The translations under genes were made by a program, and so were the position numbers. 64,000 bases of DNA from Bacillota bacterium (GTDB taxonomy: Bacteria; Bacillota; Clostridia; Lachnospirales; Lachnospiraceae), in NCBI GenBank assembly GCA_023399055.1, contig JAEWQV010000017.1, positions 186,001-250,000 of the forward strand. The letters run 5' to 3'. Positions within the stretch are counted from its first letter, which is position 1; every line of letters begins with the position of its first letter. A model generated the notes under the pieces. The model searched no databases, was not told the origin of the DNA, and saw nothing but the letters and a program-made list of their open reading frames with translations. Below, piece after piece: positions 9,382 through 18,065 of the stretch.

Positions 9382-10197
9382 TTAATCAACCTTGTTAAAA
9401 AATTCTTCATAGACATGCTTGCAGTTGGGACATACAGGATAATCACAATCATGTTCCATGGTACAAGCTGGACAAATGCGTTTTAATATTTCGTCTGCTA
9501 TAGGTTCCTCTGAAACTATTTTATATTTAATTTTGCGTTTATTTACATATCGAATACATAATATAGTAGCAATAACTGCCAACACATTTAATACAATAAA
9601 AACTGGCATTGAAAGTTGAAGAGAAAACGATAACAACTTATCCCCTTGTTCCCAGTACATATTTACAATAATAGCAGCTATAATAAGCATAGTAATATTT
9701 GCTATTTTTAATATAATATAATTATTAAATAGAAGGTTTGCCATAATTTTTTTTAATACTAAAACAAGAGCTACAACACCTACAAACAACAAAACACTAC
9801 TCTTTATCGTAATAGCGGAAAAACTATCCCAAGCTACCTTATTCTCTGGTAAAACAAATGTAAATAGTAATAATAAAATTGAAAATGTCAAAAAGCAAAC
9901 GGGTACGATCTGCAGCCAGTAAACAATTCCATAGGATTGTCGCTCCACCTCTGCCTTTATTATCCTATTGCAGAATTTTTTCAAATTAGAACCTGTTATT
10001 TTATATAGGGGTTTCTCTTCCTTTTGCGCTGTGAGAAAGTCATCCATAACTTGTAGGAGACAACTCTCTTCAAGTTCTAAACCATATACATTAACCGTAT
10101 GAATATAAGCTGCTACCTTTTTATAGGCAATTGCATACTCATCTTTCAATTGATTTAAACCATCTCTATATTCTTTCGTTTCATAATAGAAGCCCAT
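9382..10197 (-). CDS. Membrane protein paired with PadR regulator
   Basis: The 271-residue protein starts with a helical cytoplasmic domain of about 95 residues (KEYRDGLNQLKDEYAIAYKKV), has four hydrophobic segments (about 97-118, 129-150, 158-178, 190-212), and ends in a zinc-ribbon-like CPACTMEHDCDYPVCPNC. The layout resembles DUF1129/DUF1700-like proteins that travel with PadR repressors. It begins 23 bases after the PadR gene and shares its promoter. Role probably envelope stress or efflux regulation (inference). Confidence 0.65.
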   Translation of the reverse strand: MGFYYETKEYRDGLNQLKDEYAIAYKKVAAYIHTVNVYGLELEESCLLQVMDDFLTAQKEEKPLYKITGSNLKKFCNRIIKAEVERQSYGIVYWLQIVPVCFLTFSILLLLFTFVLPENKVAWDSFSAITIKSSVLLFVGVVALVLVLKKIMANLLFNNYIILKIANITMLIIAAIIVNMYWEQGDKLLSFSLQLSMPVFIVLNVLAVIATILCIRYVNKRKIKYKIVSEEPIADEILKRICPACTMEHDCDYPVCPNCKHVYEEFFNKVD

Positions 10198-10220
10198 CGT
10201 ATTTAATCCCCCTTCCTGTT

Positions 10221-10553
10221 TTACTCTTTGTAATTATCCTTATATATAACTGCATTAGTTACAGTGATTATATTCTCATAGGATAAAATAAATTGTCTTA
10301 ATTGTTCTTCCCCTTCTTGAGTTATAGAATAATATTTTCTCTTTGGACCGTATGGAGATATACCAATTCGGCATTGAATTGCTTTTTTCTTTTCAAGACG
10401 TACTAAAACAGGGTATAGGGTTCCCTCCTGAAGATTGTGAAATCCGTGGTTTTCTAATACAGAGAGGATATCATACCCATAGGTTTCACCTCTAGCTATC
10501 ACAGATAAGATGCAACCTTCCAAAATGCCTTTTAATAATTGAGAATCCTCCAT
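10221..10553 (-). CDS. PadR-family transcriptional repressor
   Basis: The 110-residue winged-helix protein has the family hallmarks GETYGYDILSVLENHG, EGTLYPVLVRLEKKKAI and YYSITQEGEEQLRQF. The start at 10553 is set by AGGAGG seven bases before the ATG; the longer frame (to 10667) runs through the promoter. PadR proteins usually repress their own operon, here including the membrane protein downstream. Two 21-bp CTACTTT...GTAG dyads in the promoter region are the likely operators. Confidence 0.9.
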   Translation of the reverse strand: MEDSQLLKGILEGCILSVIARGETYGYDILSVLENHGFHNLQEGTLYPVLVRLEKKKAIQCRIGISPYGPKRKYYSITQEGEEQLRQFILSYENIITVTNAVIYKDNYKE

Positions 10554-10606
10554 CTTACCTCCTGTTGAATATTTACATTTAGTCAAAAATATAAATAATG
10601 GTAGTG

Positions 10607-10671
10607 CTACTTTGTATAATATAGTAGTTATTGTTATAAGTATAAATTCCCTACTTTGTAATGTCAAGTAG
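10607..10671. promoter_or_regulatory. Two 21-bp PadR operator candidates
   Basis: Dyads at 10607-10627 and 10651-10671 both read CTACTTTGTA at the left and end in GTAG at the right. Their starts are 44 bp apart (about four helical turns). The second covers the -35 box; the first lies just downstream of the -10 box, so a bound repressor would block transcription. The second PadR gene has the same element at 49766-49786. Confidence 0.6.
10639..10667 (-). promoter_or_regulatory. Sigma-A promoter of the PadR operon
   Basis: Minus strand TTGACA (10662-10667), a 17-base spacer, and TATACT (10639-10644). Confidence 0.8.
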
Positions 10672-10750
10672 TTGTTAAACTAACATACAATTAAATAGGA
10701 ATTTCGGTGACAGATATAATTCTTAAAATAACAACAGGATATATCCTCCA

Positions 10751-10790
10751 AAAAAATGAGGGATCGACAAGCATCAATCCCTCATTTTTT
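10751..10790 (-). terminator. Terminator of the VWA lipoprotein gene
   Basis: Arms AAAAAATGAGGGAT and ATCCCTCATTTTTT, symmetrical so usable in both directions, lie about 60 bases past the stop at 10852. Confidence 0.85.
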
Positions 10791-10851
10791 AGATTCTATT
10801 TTTGCAGATTATTTTGTCACCGCTAGTATTTTGCAATTACAAGCACCATAT

Positions 10852-12627
10852 CTACCACTGATTAGTAAATAAATCCTCATAGTATTTCACGATATCGATA
10901 AATTCACTTCGGTATCCACCTTGATCCTCACCCAAACCTTTTCTTGCAAGTTCAAGTATGGTCTCTGTGGTTGTATTGCCCCTATATTCCGAGTTACGTA
11001 ACAGCATTCCAAATTCAGCGACTGCTGCCGCAAAGTAGAAATCTTCAGAGAGGTTTATTCTATCTAACAAAACATTACTTAGGTAAACCACCTGTTTAAT
11101 CTCTTTACTTGTGTCTCCATCTGGTTTCTTATAGCGTAGCCTGATTTCCGTTATTTCATCCTTATATTCATCATTAACTACTACTTCCTGGGATTGATAC
11201 TTTAACTCTTTCTGCTCTTGTTCCGATATTGCAACTCTGCTTGGTACAATTTCATATATTGCAGTAACACTATGACCTGCTCCCAATTCTCCTGCATCTA
11301 CCGCATCATTTTCAAAATCCTCATCCTTTAGAGCACGGTTCTCGTAGCCAATCAAACGGTAGGAATCTACGTAGGACGGATTGAACTCCAATTGTATTTT
11401 TACGTCCTTTGCAATGGTAAGAAGGGTACCTGACATTTCATCCACAAGAACCTTCTTTGCTTCCCTGGGGGAATCTATATAAGAGTAATTACCGTTGCCC
11501 TTATCCGCAAGCGTCTCCATACGATTATCCTTTAGGTTACCGGAGCCAAATCCGATTACACTTAAATAGATCCCACTTTCTCTCTTCTCCTCGATTAATG
11601 CTTCCAATTCTTCCGGTGAAGATGGTCCAACATTAAAATCACCGTCGGTCGCAAGAATTATGCGATTATTCCCGCCACGAATAAAGTTCTTCTCGGCAAG
11701 TTGGTAAGCACGTTGAATTCCCTCTGCTCCTCCCGTTGAACCACCTGCACTTAGAGAACCTATAGCATCTAAGATTATTCTCTTCTCATTTCCCGGAACA
11801 GAGTTTAAAACAACTCCCGAATTACCTGCATACACCACAATTGATATTCTGTCATTTTCACCGAGATTTTGCACTAACTGGGAAAATGCATTTTGCAATA
11901 AGGGTAATTTATCTGACTCATCCATGGAGCCCGATACGTCAATTAGAAAGACCAGATTACTCTTAGGAAGGGTTTCCATATCCACGTTCTTACCTTGAAT
12001 TCCTACCTTCAGAAGGTATCTTTCTTCATTCCAGGGGCATTTGCCTATTTCTGTATTAATAGAGAAAGGAATATCTCCAGTCGGTTCTTTGTATCCATAG
12101 GAGAAATAGTTCAGCATTTCCTCAATTCGTACTGCATCCTTTTCTGGCAACATTCCATAATTAATATTCTTCCTTAGATTTGCATAGGATGCGGTATCCA
12201 CATCAATGGAAAAGGTGGATAAAGAATTTTGTGTTGTGTTCAGAAATCCAGCCTCATCAATCTTGGTATACTCCTCGGATGTAGGTTTCGTCGGCTCCTC
12301 CCAGCCATATTCTACACTACCGCTAAAAGACATATCCGCGTCCCAAGTTACCGCCATTCCTCCGTCCATATCAAAAATACTTGTTGAATTATCCTCTAAC
12401 ACATCTTGTGTGTCCTCTGCAGCCTTTCGTTGTGGCTCCTCTTGCACATCTGTTCCCTGAGATTGTTGCACGTCTTGTACACTCTGTGATTCATGCAAGT
12501 AATTGTCTTGAACATTACTGTTTTCACCAGCTTTATCTACTAATCCATTATCTTTTTTTGAACATCCGGTAAGAATACAAGTCATAATAAGCATAAGACA
12601 TAAAATTACTACCAATATTTTTCTCAT
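10852..12627 (-). CDS. VWA-domain lipoprotein (YfbK-like)
   Basis: A lipobox LTGC follows a hydrophobic signal (MRKILVVILCLMLIMTCI), so the protein is lipid-anchored outside the membrane. A Gln/Ser-rich linker leads to an N-terminal YfbK-type domain (FLNTTQNSLSTFSIDVDTASYANLRKNI is split around residue 145), then a von Willebrand A domain with an intact MIDAS (LVFLIDVSGSMDESDKL, D-x-S-x-S), and a C-terminal DUF3520-like domain. It probably binds a protein partner through a divalent metal. The start is moved to ATG 12627: GAGGAGG is its ribosome site and would otherwise be coding. Confidence 0.85.
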   Translation of the reverse strand: MRKILVVILCLMLIMTCILTGCSKKDNGLVDKAGENSNVQDNYLHESQSVQDVQQSQGTDVQEEPQRKAAEDTQDVLEDNSTSIFDMDGGMAVTWDADMSFSGSVEYGWEEPTKPTSEEYTKIDEAGFLNTTQNSLSTFSIDVDTASYANLRKNINYGMLPEKDAVRIEEMLNYFSYGYKEPTGDIPFSINTEIGKCPWNEERYLLKVGIQGKNVDMETLPKSNLVFLIDVSGSMDESDKLPLLQNAFSQLVQNLGENDRISIVVYAGNSGVVLNSVPGNEKRIILDAIGSLSAGGSTGGAEGIQRAYQLAEKNFIRGGNNRIILATDGDFNVGPSSPEELEALIEEKRESGIYLSVIGFGSGNLKDNRMETLADKGNGNYSYIDSPREAKKVLVDEMSGTLLTIAKDVKIQLEFNPSYVDSYRLIGYENRALKDEDFENDAVDAGELGAGHSVTAIYEIVPSRVAISEQEQKELKYQSQEVVVNDEYKDEITEIRLRYKKPDGDTSKEIKQVVYLSNVLLDRINLSEDFYFAAAVAEFGMLLRNSEYRGNTTTETILELARKGLGEDQGGYRSEFIDIVKYYEDLFTNQW

Positions 12628-12750
12628 AACTATCCTCCTCAAGATTTATGCTTTAACCACCTGTAATTTCAAAGATACCGGCCGTTATCTTTGCTTTACA
12701 CGAATTAGACAGCATAATAAGGAAAACAGTTCCATTTTATTAATTTTATT

Positions 12751-15621
12751 TTATTGCAACATTTTCTTGAGATATTTCCCTGTATAAGACTCCTCTACCT
12801 TCGCTACTTGTTCTGGCGTTCCTTCTGCTACCACGTATCCTCCCTTAGCACCACCTTCCGGACCCATGTCGATCAGGTAATCCGCTGACTTAATCACATC
12901 CAGGTGGTGTTCGATTACAATCACCGAATGACCTTGGTCTACTAATTTATTTAAACTAATTAAAAGCTTAGCGATGTCTGACATATGAAGTCCTGTCGTT
13001 GGTTCATCTAAAATATAGAGATTATGCGCACCTCGTTTAATCTTCGACAATTCATAAGCAAGCTTAACTCGTTGTGCTTCACCACCAGATAGGGTAGTTG
13101 AACTTTGCCCAAGGCAGAGATATCCGAGACCCAGCTCTTGCATAATCTTCAATTTATGCTTTAGATACGTATTCTCCTTAAAGAAGTCATATGCTTCTTC
13201 TACGGTCATATTGAGCACATCAGCTATACTCTTACCACGGTACTTAACTTCTACACCTTCTTCGCTATAGCGCATTCCTTTGCACATAGGACAGATCGTT
13301 TCAATGTCTGCCATAAACTGCAGGTTTGTAACAATAATTCCATCTCCTGAACAGTGTTCGCATCTGGTTCCATTGGCATGTGTCAAGCTAAAATCTAGTG
13401 CTGTGTAGCCTCGTTCTACAGCCGCTGGTTGTGTCGCAAATAAATCTCGGATCTTATCAAAGATGCCGATGTAAGTTGCTGGATTAGACTTGCTATTTCT
13501 TCCGATTGGAGTCTGATCAATATTAATAACATTATTAATCAGTTCAGAACCAAACAAGAAATCATGTTTACCCGGCATAATTCGAGCACCTGTCTTATTA
13601 ATTTTTAACTGCTTATAAAGAATTTCATTAATGAGTGAACTTTTGCCTGACCCTGAAACACCAGTGACACAAAGGAAAACTCCAAGCGGAACATCAAGAT
13701 CCACCTCTTTTAAGTTGTTTTCCCGGGCTCCTTGAATTGATAGAAAATAGTCACCCAGATTCCTTCTCTGCTTGGGTATTGCAATATTTGCTGTCCCAGA
13801 TAGATATTGCCCAGTTGCGGAACTTTTCTCCTTCATAATATCCTCAAGGGTACCGCTTGCAACCACGTTACCACCGTGAATGCCCGGGCCTGGCCCAATC
13901 TCAATAATATGATCTGCGCTACGGATGGTATCTAAATCATGTTCCACTACAATGACTGTATTTCCAATATCACGAAGCTTTTTCATGGTCTCGATAACCT
14001 TGTCAGAATCTCTAGGATGTAGTCCAATGCTCGGTTCGTCCATGACATAGAGCATGCCCATCAATTCACTGCTAATCTGAGTGGACATCTTAATTCTTTG
14101 CATCTCTCCACCGGACATACTATCACTTCTTCTTCCTAAGTTGATGTAGTGCAACCCGATATCTATTAACAAACCAATGCGATTGAGAATCTCACGAATG
14201 ATTGTTTCTGCTACATCTCTAATCTCAATGGGAAATGTAAGTGATTTTAAGAACTCATGAACCTCCGGTAACTGCATTCTACTAAGATCATCCACATTCT
14301 TACCGCCAATTGTAACTTGAAGACGCTGTTTTTTAAGCCTTGCTCCGTTGCATTCCGGGCAAATCTTTTCAATCATGCAGTCCTTGAGAAAGGCGGGCTC
14401 AAAGGCCTCCGCGGTGGAGCTTTTTCGAACATACTGACGATACCAATGCTCCATCTCATGAACATACCCCCAGAAAGGCATTTCTCTACCAACAATCCAA
14501 TTCTTCTTTTTCGCATTTGGTGGTTGCTGCATCAATACAGTTTCTCCCTTGGTTCCATAGAAAAGCAGATCAATGATTTCATTTGGGAGTTCATTGAAAG
14601 GGGTATCCAGGCTAAAATCATATTGTTGCGATAAGCTATATAGCATAATTCCTCGATAGCTATCTTTTCCATTGATGTTATAAACTGTACTCTTTAATGC
14701 CCCCTTATTCAGACTCTTCTCCGCTGCCACCACAATAAAGCGAGGTTCTACCACATATGACATTCCCACCCCCATACAGGTATGGCAGGAACTGACTGGT
14801 GAATTAAAGGAGAAATGAAAGGGCTGCATATCACATAGAAACATATGATGCTCTGGGCAGGCGAATCCTTCATAAAAGCCTGGTACTTTTTCCCCAAGGA
14901 TCTCAACCTTAATCATAATTTCCTCTTCCAAGGATAGCATAGCCGCCTCAATTGCCTTGGTAATCTGTATATAGGAATCCTTTTTTAGTGTAAAGCGGTC
15001 AATGATGAGTTCCATAGAATACGTCTTTGTCTCGTCTAATTCCTCTTTCCCTGCAAGTGAAAAAGGAGATCCATTTACCATTAAGTTCTTGTAACCCTTC
15101 TCTCTATATTGTTGAAAGGTGTAGTTATAGTCCTCTCCATAAATCTTATAAATCGGTGCTCGAAGCTCTATTACCGTTCCTAGTGGCAAAGAAGTAATAC
15201 GTTCTGCTATCTGGGCTGCGGACAATTGTTTTAAAGGTTGGTCGCATTCTGGACACTTTCCCACACCTGCGGTCGCATACAAAAGTCTTAAGTAATCGTT
15301 AATATCCGTCACTGTGCCCACGGTGGAACGTGGATTATTATTTCCTTTCTTCTGCTCAATTGCAATGACTGGCGACAAACCTCTCACATAATCCACCTTT
15401 GCTTTTTTGAGCTGACTAATACGGCTCTTTGCAAAATTAGAAATGGAGTCAAGAAATCGCCTCTGCCCTTCTCCATAAATAACATCAAATGCAAGGGATG
15501 ACTTTCCCGAACCAGAAACTCCGGTGATTACGGTTAGTTTATCTCTCGGAATCTCAACCGAGATATCCTTTAAGTTATTTTGCTTTGCTCCTGATATTTC
15601 AATTGTGGAACGAACTGGCAT
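12751..15621 (-). CDS. Divergent UvrA-family ABC ATPase
   Basis: Two ABC ATPase halves are present: Walker A GVSGSGKSSLAFDV near residue 35 and GVSGSGKSSLINEI near 655, signatures SMSGGEMQRIKM and LSGGEAQRVKLAY, and DEPSIGLHP and DEPTTGLH. UvrA marks include GLSPVIAIEQK, NPRSTVGTVTDINDYLRLLYA and zinc fingers CEHCSGDG...CPMCKGMRY. Canonical UvrA reads SYARQFLGQM where this has NFAKSRISQLKKAK, and the middle zinc finger begins CPEHHMFLCDM, so it is a paralogue and probably not the housekeeping UvrA. Such paralogues may act in DNA repair or in resistance to DNA-binding drugs. No uvrB/uvrC is nearby. The nucleotidyltransferase gene just upstream is co-oriented. Confidence 0.85.
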   Translation of the reverse strand: MPVRSTIEISGAKQNNLKDISVEIPRDKLTVITGVSGSGKSSLAFDVIYGEGQRRFLDSISNFAKSRISQLKKAKVDYVRGLSPVIAIEQKKGNNNPRSTVGTVTDINDYLRLLYATAGVGKCPECDQPLKQLSAAQIAERITSLPLGTVIELRAPIYKIYGEDYNYTFQQYREKGYKNLMVNGSPFSLAGKEELDETKTYSMELIIDRFTLKKDSYIQITKAIEAAMLSLEEEIMIKVEILGEKVPGFYEGFACPEHHMFLCDMQPFHFSFNSPVSSCHTCMGVGMSYVVEPRFIVVAAEKSLNKGALKSTVYNINGKDSYRGIMLYSLSQQYDFSLDTPFNELPNEIIDLLFYGTKGETVLMQQPPNAKKKNWIVGREMPFWGYVHEMEHWYRQYVRKSSTAEAFEPAFLKDCMIEKICPECNGARLKKQRLQVTIGGKNVDDLSRMQLPEVHEFLKSLTFPIEIRDVAETIIREILNRIGLLIDIGLHYINLGRRSDSMSGGEMQRIKMSTQISSELMGMLYVMDEPSIGLHPRDSDKVIETMKKLRDIGNTVIVVEHDLDTIRSADHIIEIGPGPGIHGGNVVASGTLEDIMKEKSSATGQYLSGTANIAIPKQRRNLGDYFLSIQGARENNLKEVDLDVPLGVFLCVTGVSGSGKSSLINEILYKQLKINKTGARIMPGKHDFLFGSELINNVINIDQTPIGRNSKSNPATYIGIFDKIRDLFATQPAAVERGYTALDFSLTHANGTRCEHCSGDGIIVTNLQFMADIETICPMCKGMRYSEEGVEVKYRGKSIADVLNMTVEEAYDFFKENTYLKHKLKIMQELGLGYLCLGQSSTTLSGGEAQRVKLAYELSKIKRGAHNLYILDEPTTGLHMSDIAKLLISLNKLVDQGHSVIVIEHHLDVIKSADYLIDMGPEGGAKGGYVVAEGTPEQVAKVEESYTGKYLKKMLQ

Positions 15622-15662
15622 ATATATATGCTCCTTTCATAATGAACTTTCCTAGTAGTTTT

Positions 15663-16583
15663 CTAACCTATATACTGATATGCAATCTCTTCTACTGCAA
15701 GTTTGCTCTTTGGAGTTATTTTAATCGTCTGTGACACCTTGGCAATTACACCCTTATCTGCGAGATAATCAAGGATACCAATAATAAAATGACCGTCTGT
15801 CTTAAAGTATTTTGTAATCATCGTAACGGTCTTCATCTCTCCATCAGACATATACTTAAGTATCGGTTTTTTTATAATATCGAGATGCTGCTCCATATAT
15901 TGTTCCATCTTCTCTATAGCCGTAAGTATTTCTGGTACGCTGTAATGATGTGACATCGCCTCTTTATAAAACACTGACATTAATTCCGGATTAATGAAAG
16001 AAGCATTTACAATTGCTTCTCTTGTAGGTACCTCACCAGCTAGGCAAACCTCCATTTTTGATATGTGTTCGGCTGCCTTTAATAAATAATACTGTGCATA
16101 AAGAGGATCCTCCTTAACATGAATCCATTTGAGGCACTTATCATAACAATGTAACAGTTCACAGGCTAAGAAGAATATACTTTCCTCCAAGTCATCCTGC
16201 CCAATTTTTTTAAACTCTTCAAAATACTCGTAAAGACTTTCCTCTGAAGAATACACCATACTTCCTTTTGCATAAAGGGAATGTAAAAAGGAACCTCCAC
16301 TAATACTTTCAAGAAAGCGTTTAAAACTACTTCTCGTGGCTACATAGAAATTAATTGTAATATCATCTTCCACAATGCAGAAGTGATCGTTCTTTAACAC
16401 TTGGTCTCTTACAATAATGGTAGCATCAATATCACTCTTCTCCCAAACCTGATCATAGGCTAGACTGCCTTCAATAATAACAGCTACTACATTGATATCC
16501 TTCTTTATCTTCTCAATAAAGCTATCAGCAGCTGCACGGTAGCGTAGAGTCAATTCATTTTTTTGGTTTTGATCCATATCCAT
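15663..16583 (-). CDS. Nucleotidyltransferase-fold protein
   Basis: The 306-residue protein carries the Pol-beta-type signature IIEGSLAYDQVWEKSDIDATIIV (GS...DxD, about residues 39-55), a C-terminal helical region with DKCLKWIHVKEDPLYAQYYLL, and a last segment resembling a small winged helix (YFKTDGHFIIGILDYLADKGVI). This combination is seen in aminoglycoside-nucleotidyltransferase-like and MNT-type proteins. No HEPN partner gene is adjacent. It sits about 40 bases before the UvrA paralogue, so the pair could be one transcript; whether it modifies a drug, a tRNA or a protein cannot be said. Confidence 0.7.
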   Translation of the reverse strand: MDMDQNQKNELTLRYRAAADSFIEKIKKDINVVAVIIEGSLAYDQVWEKSDIDATIIVRDQVLKNDHFCIVEDDITINFYVATRSSFKRFLESISGGSFLHSLYAKGSMVYSSEESLYEYFEEFKKIGQDDLEESIFFLACELLHCYDKCLKWIHVKEDPLYAQYYLLKAAEHISKMEVCLAGEVPTREAIVNASFINPELMSVFYKEAMSHHYSVPEILTAIEKMEQYMEQHLDIIKKPILKYMSDGEMKTVTMITKYFKTDGHFIIGILDYLADKGVIAKVSQTIKITPKSKLAVEEIAYQYIG

Positions 16584-16942
16584 CCTCCATTCGGCGTTTG
16601 TTCGTTGTTACAAGAGTAATTCACTTCACGCTTTTCAACTCTCGTAAGGTCTGGTATTATTATACATTTCTATAGAATTATTACACGACAAAAATTGCGG
16701 TGTTGGTTTTGAAACAGGACAAAAATTGCGGAGTTTATTTTTCGTAAACCCCTTTCTATTCATTCTTATTTTGCTGTGCTATAATGTCGGTATCGCTATG
16801 CTTAGAATTGAGGATTAATGTAATAGATTACATGGTTTACTATGTTATTGAATCAGGTGGGTATGAAAGAAAAACACTTTCACACTGAGGTTTGCGTTCT
16901 GTGAATGAATGCAAGCACTTATACAGAACTTGGAGGCAAATT
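16584..16942. other. Divergent control region of the AraC-type gene
   Basis: Holds the two GACAAAAATTGCGG repeats (16687-16700, 16718-16731) and the ribosome site (GGAGG) of the regulator gene at its right end. The in-frame region 16892-16942 is not counted as coding because the ribosome site lies inside it. Confidence 0.5.
16687..16731. promoter_or_regulatory. Tandem 14-bp repeats, AraC-type operator candidate
   Basis: GACAAAAATTGCGG occurs twice, identically and in the same orientation, 31 bp (three helical turns) apart, between the divergent nucleotidyltransferase gene and the AraC regulator. Spaced direct repeats are the usual AraC-family binding layout. Confidence 0.55.
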
Positions 16943-17833
16943 ATGGACAATAATTTGTTGGCGATAATCAAGAATACAACTGAATATATTGAGAATCACA
17001 TTCTTGAAGATATCAATCTGGATACCATCTCTGAGAATGTGAACATATCTAAATTTCATCTTCTCCGCATCTGGAAAGGTGCAACCTCAACTGGACTCAT
17101 GGAATATGTAAGAAGACGCAGAATTGCCCTGTCTTTAGGTGATTTATTAAATGCAAAAAGCAGTATTGAGTACATTTCCTGCAAATATTCTTTTGGTTGT
17201 GAACGTACCTATAACCGGGTATTCAAGGAAGAGTATCATACCACTCCTGCCAAGTGGAGACGTCATCCTTCTCCTCTTACTATATTAGACCGTTTCAATG
17301 CTGACTTTATAAACTGTGCCGGAGAAGGCTTGATCTTCTTTCGCTCTATCTCTGTTTTTCCGGCTTTTTCAATTGCAGGAATTGAATATAAAATAAATGT
17401 TAAAGATAATTTACTTAATCAGACCGCAAATAAAGTCGGTGTTGATTTCTTCTATCATCACCGACCCGAGGTTATAAATCCAGTAGAAAAGGATATTTAC
17501 GTTGGCTATACCACCCTACCGAAAGGCTTTACGGACTTTACTTATTATCAACCCTCAGTTCAAGTAAATCAAAACAGCATCCTTGCCCCAGACATGGTAC
17601 AAAAAAGTATTACGCCACATAAGTATGGTGTATTTACATATATGGGACCACATCGGCCTGAAGAGATTACTTCAAAAACCTTGGAGGCAATCTGGAGGTA
17701 TGTGGAAGAAGTATGGAAACCAACCATCCAGTTTGACTTAAAAGAACAGTTTCACTTTGAATGGATTAATTATGCCAAGTGTAATAAACAATATTGTGAA
17801 TGTGATTTGTATTATCCAATCTCTGGGCTATAA
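16943..17833 (+). CDS. AraC-family regulator with GyrI-like effector domain
   Basis: Two helix-turn-helix units lie in residues 1-105 (INLDTISENVNISKFHLLRIW, then IEYISCKYSFGCERTYNRVFKEEYHTTPAKWR). Residues 125-290 form a GyrI/BmrR-like effector-binding domain (FPAFSIAGIEYKINVKDN, with KYGVFTYMGPH near 225). With the DNA-binding domain first and the ligand domain last, it resembles Rob/YdeE-type multidrug or stress sensors. The start at 16943 follows GGAGG six bases upstream. No clear target gene is adjacent except the divergent nucleotidyltransferase and UvrA pair. Confidence 0.88.
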   Translation: MDNNLLAIIKNTTEYIENHILEDINLDTISENVNISKFHLLRIWKGATSTGLMEYVRRRRIALSLGDLLNAKSSIEYISCKYSFGCERTYNRVFKEEYHTTPAKWRRHPSPLTILDRFNADFINCAGEGLIFFRSISVFPAFSIAGIEYKINVKDNLLNQTANKVGVDFFYHHRPEVINPVEKDIYVGYTTLPKGFTDFTYYQPSVQVNQNSILAPDMVQKSITPHKYGVFTYMGPHRPEEITSKTLEAIWRYVEEVWKPTIQFDLKEQFHFEWINYAKCNKQYCECDLYYPISGL

Positions 17834-17936
17834 TCACCTTTATATTTGCTATCTCTTGTCTGGCAGTGTCCTATATAAATTAAGAGTCGCACATAATTCC
17901 TATGAATCATGTGTTTTTGTTCATCTTAGCACACAA

Positions 17937-17972
17937 AAAACCGCTACATAACCGAAGTAATGTAACGGTCCT
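17937..17972 (-). terminator. Terminator of the two-component operon
   Basis: On the minus strand CCGTTACAT...ATGTAGCGG forms a stem followed by TTTTTTGTG, about 95 bases past the kinase stop. It may also serve the convergent AraC gene. Confidence 0.75.
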
Positions 17973-18065
17973 TAATATTAATGTTATAACAGCTCCTTTA
18001 AATTCTTTTTGCAGAATTTATACTATTTCTATCCTGTGACCCTTTCCGCACCAATGGAAATGGAC

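Noticed and set aside
15663..16583. MNT/HEPN toxin-antitoxin pair
   Set aside because: The nucleotidyltransferase is much longer than MNT antitoxins and has no HEPN neighbour; the adjacent gene is a UvrA paralogue.
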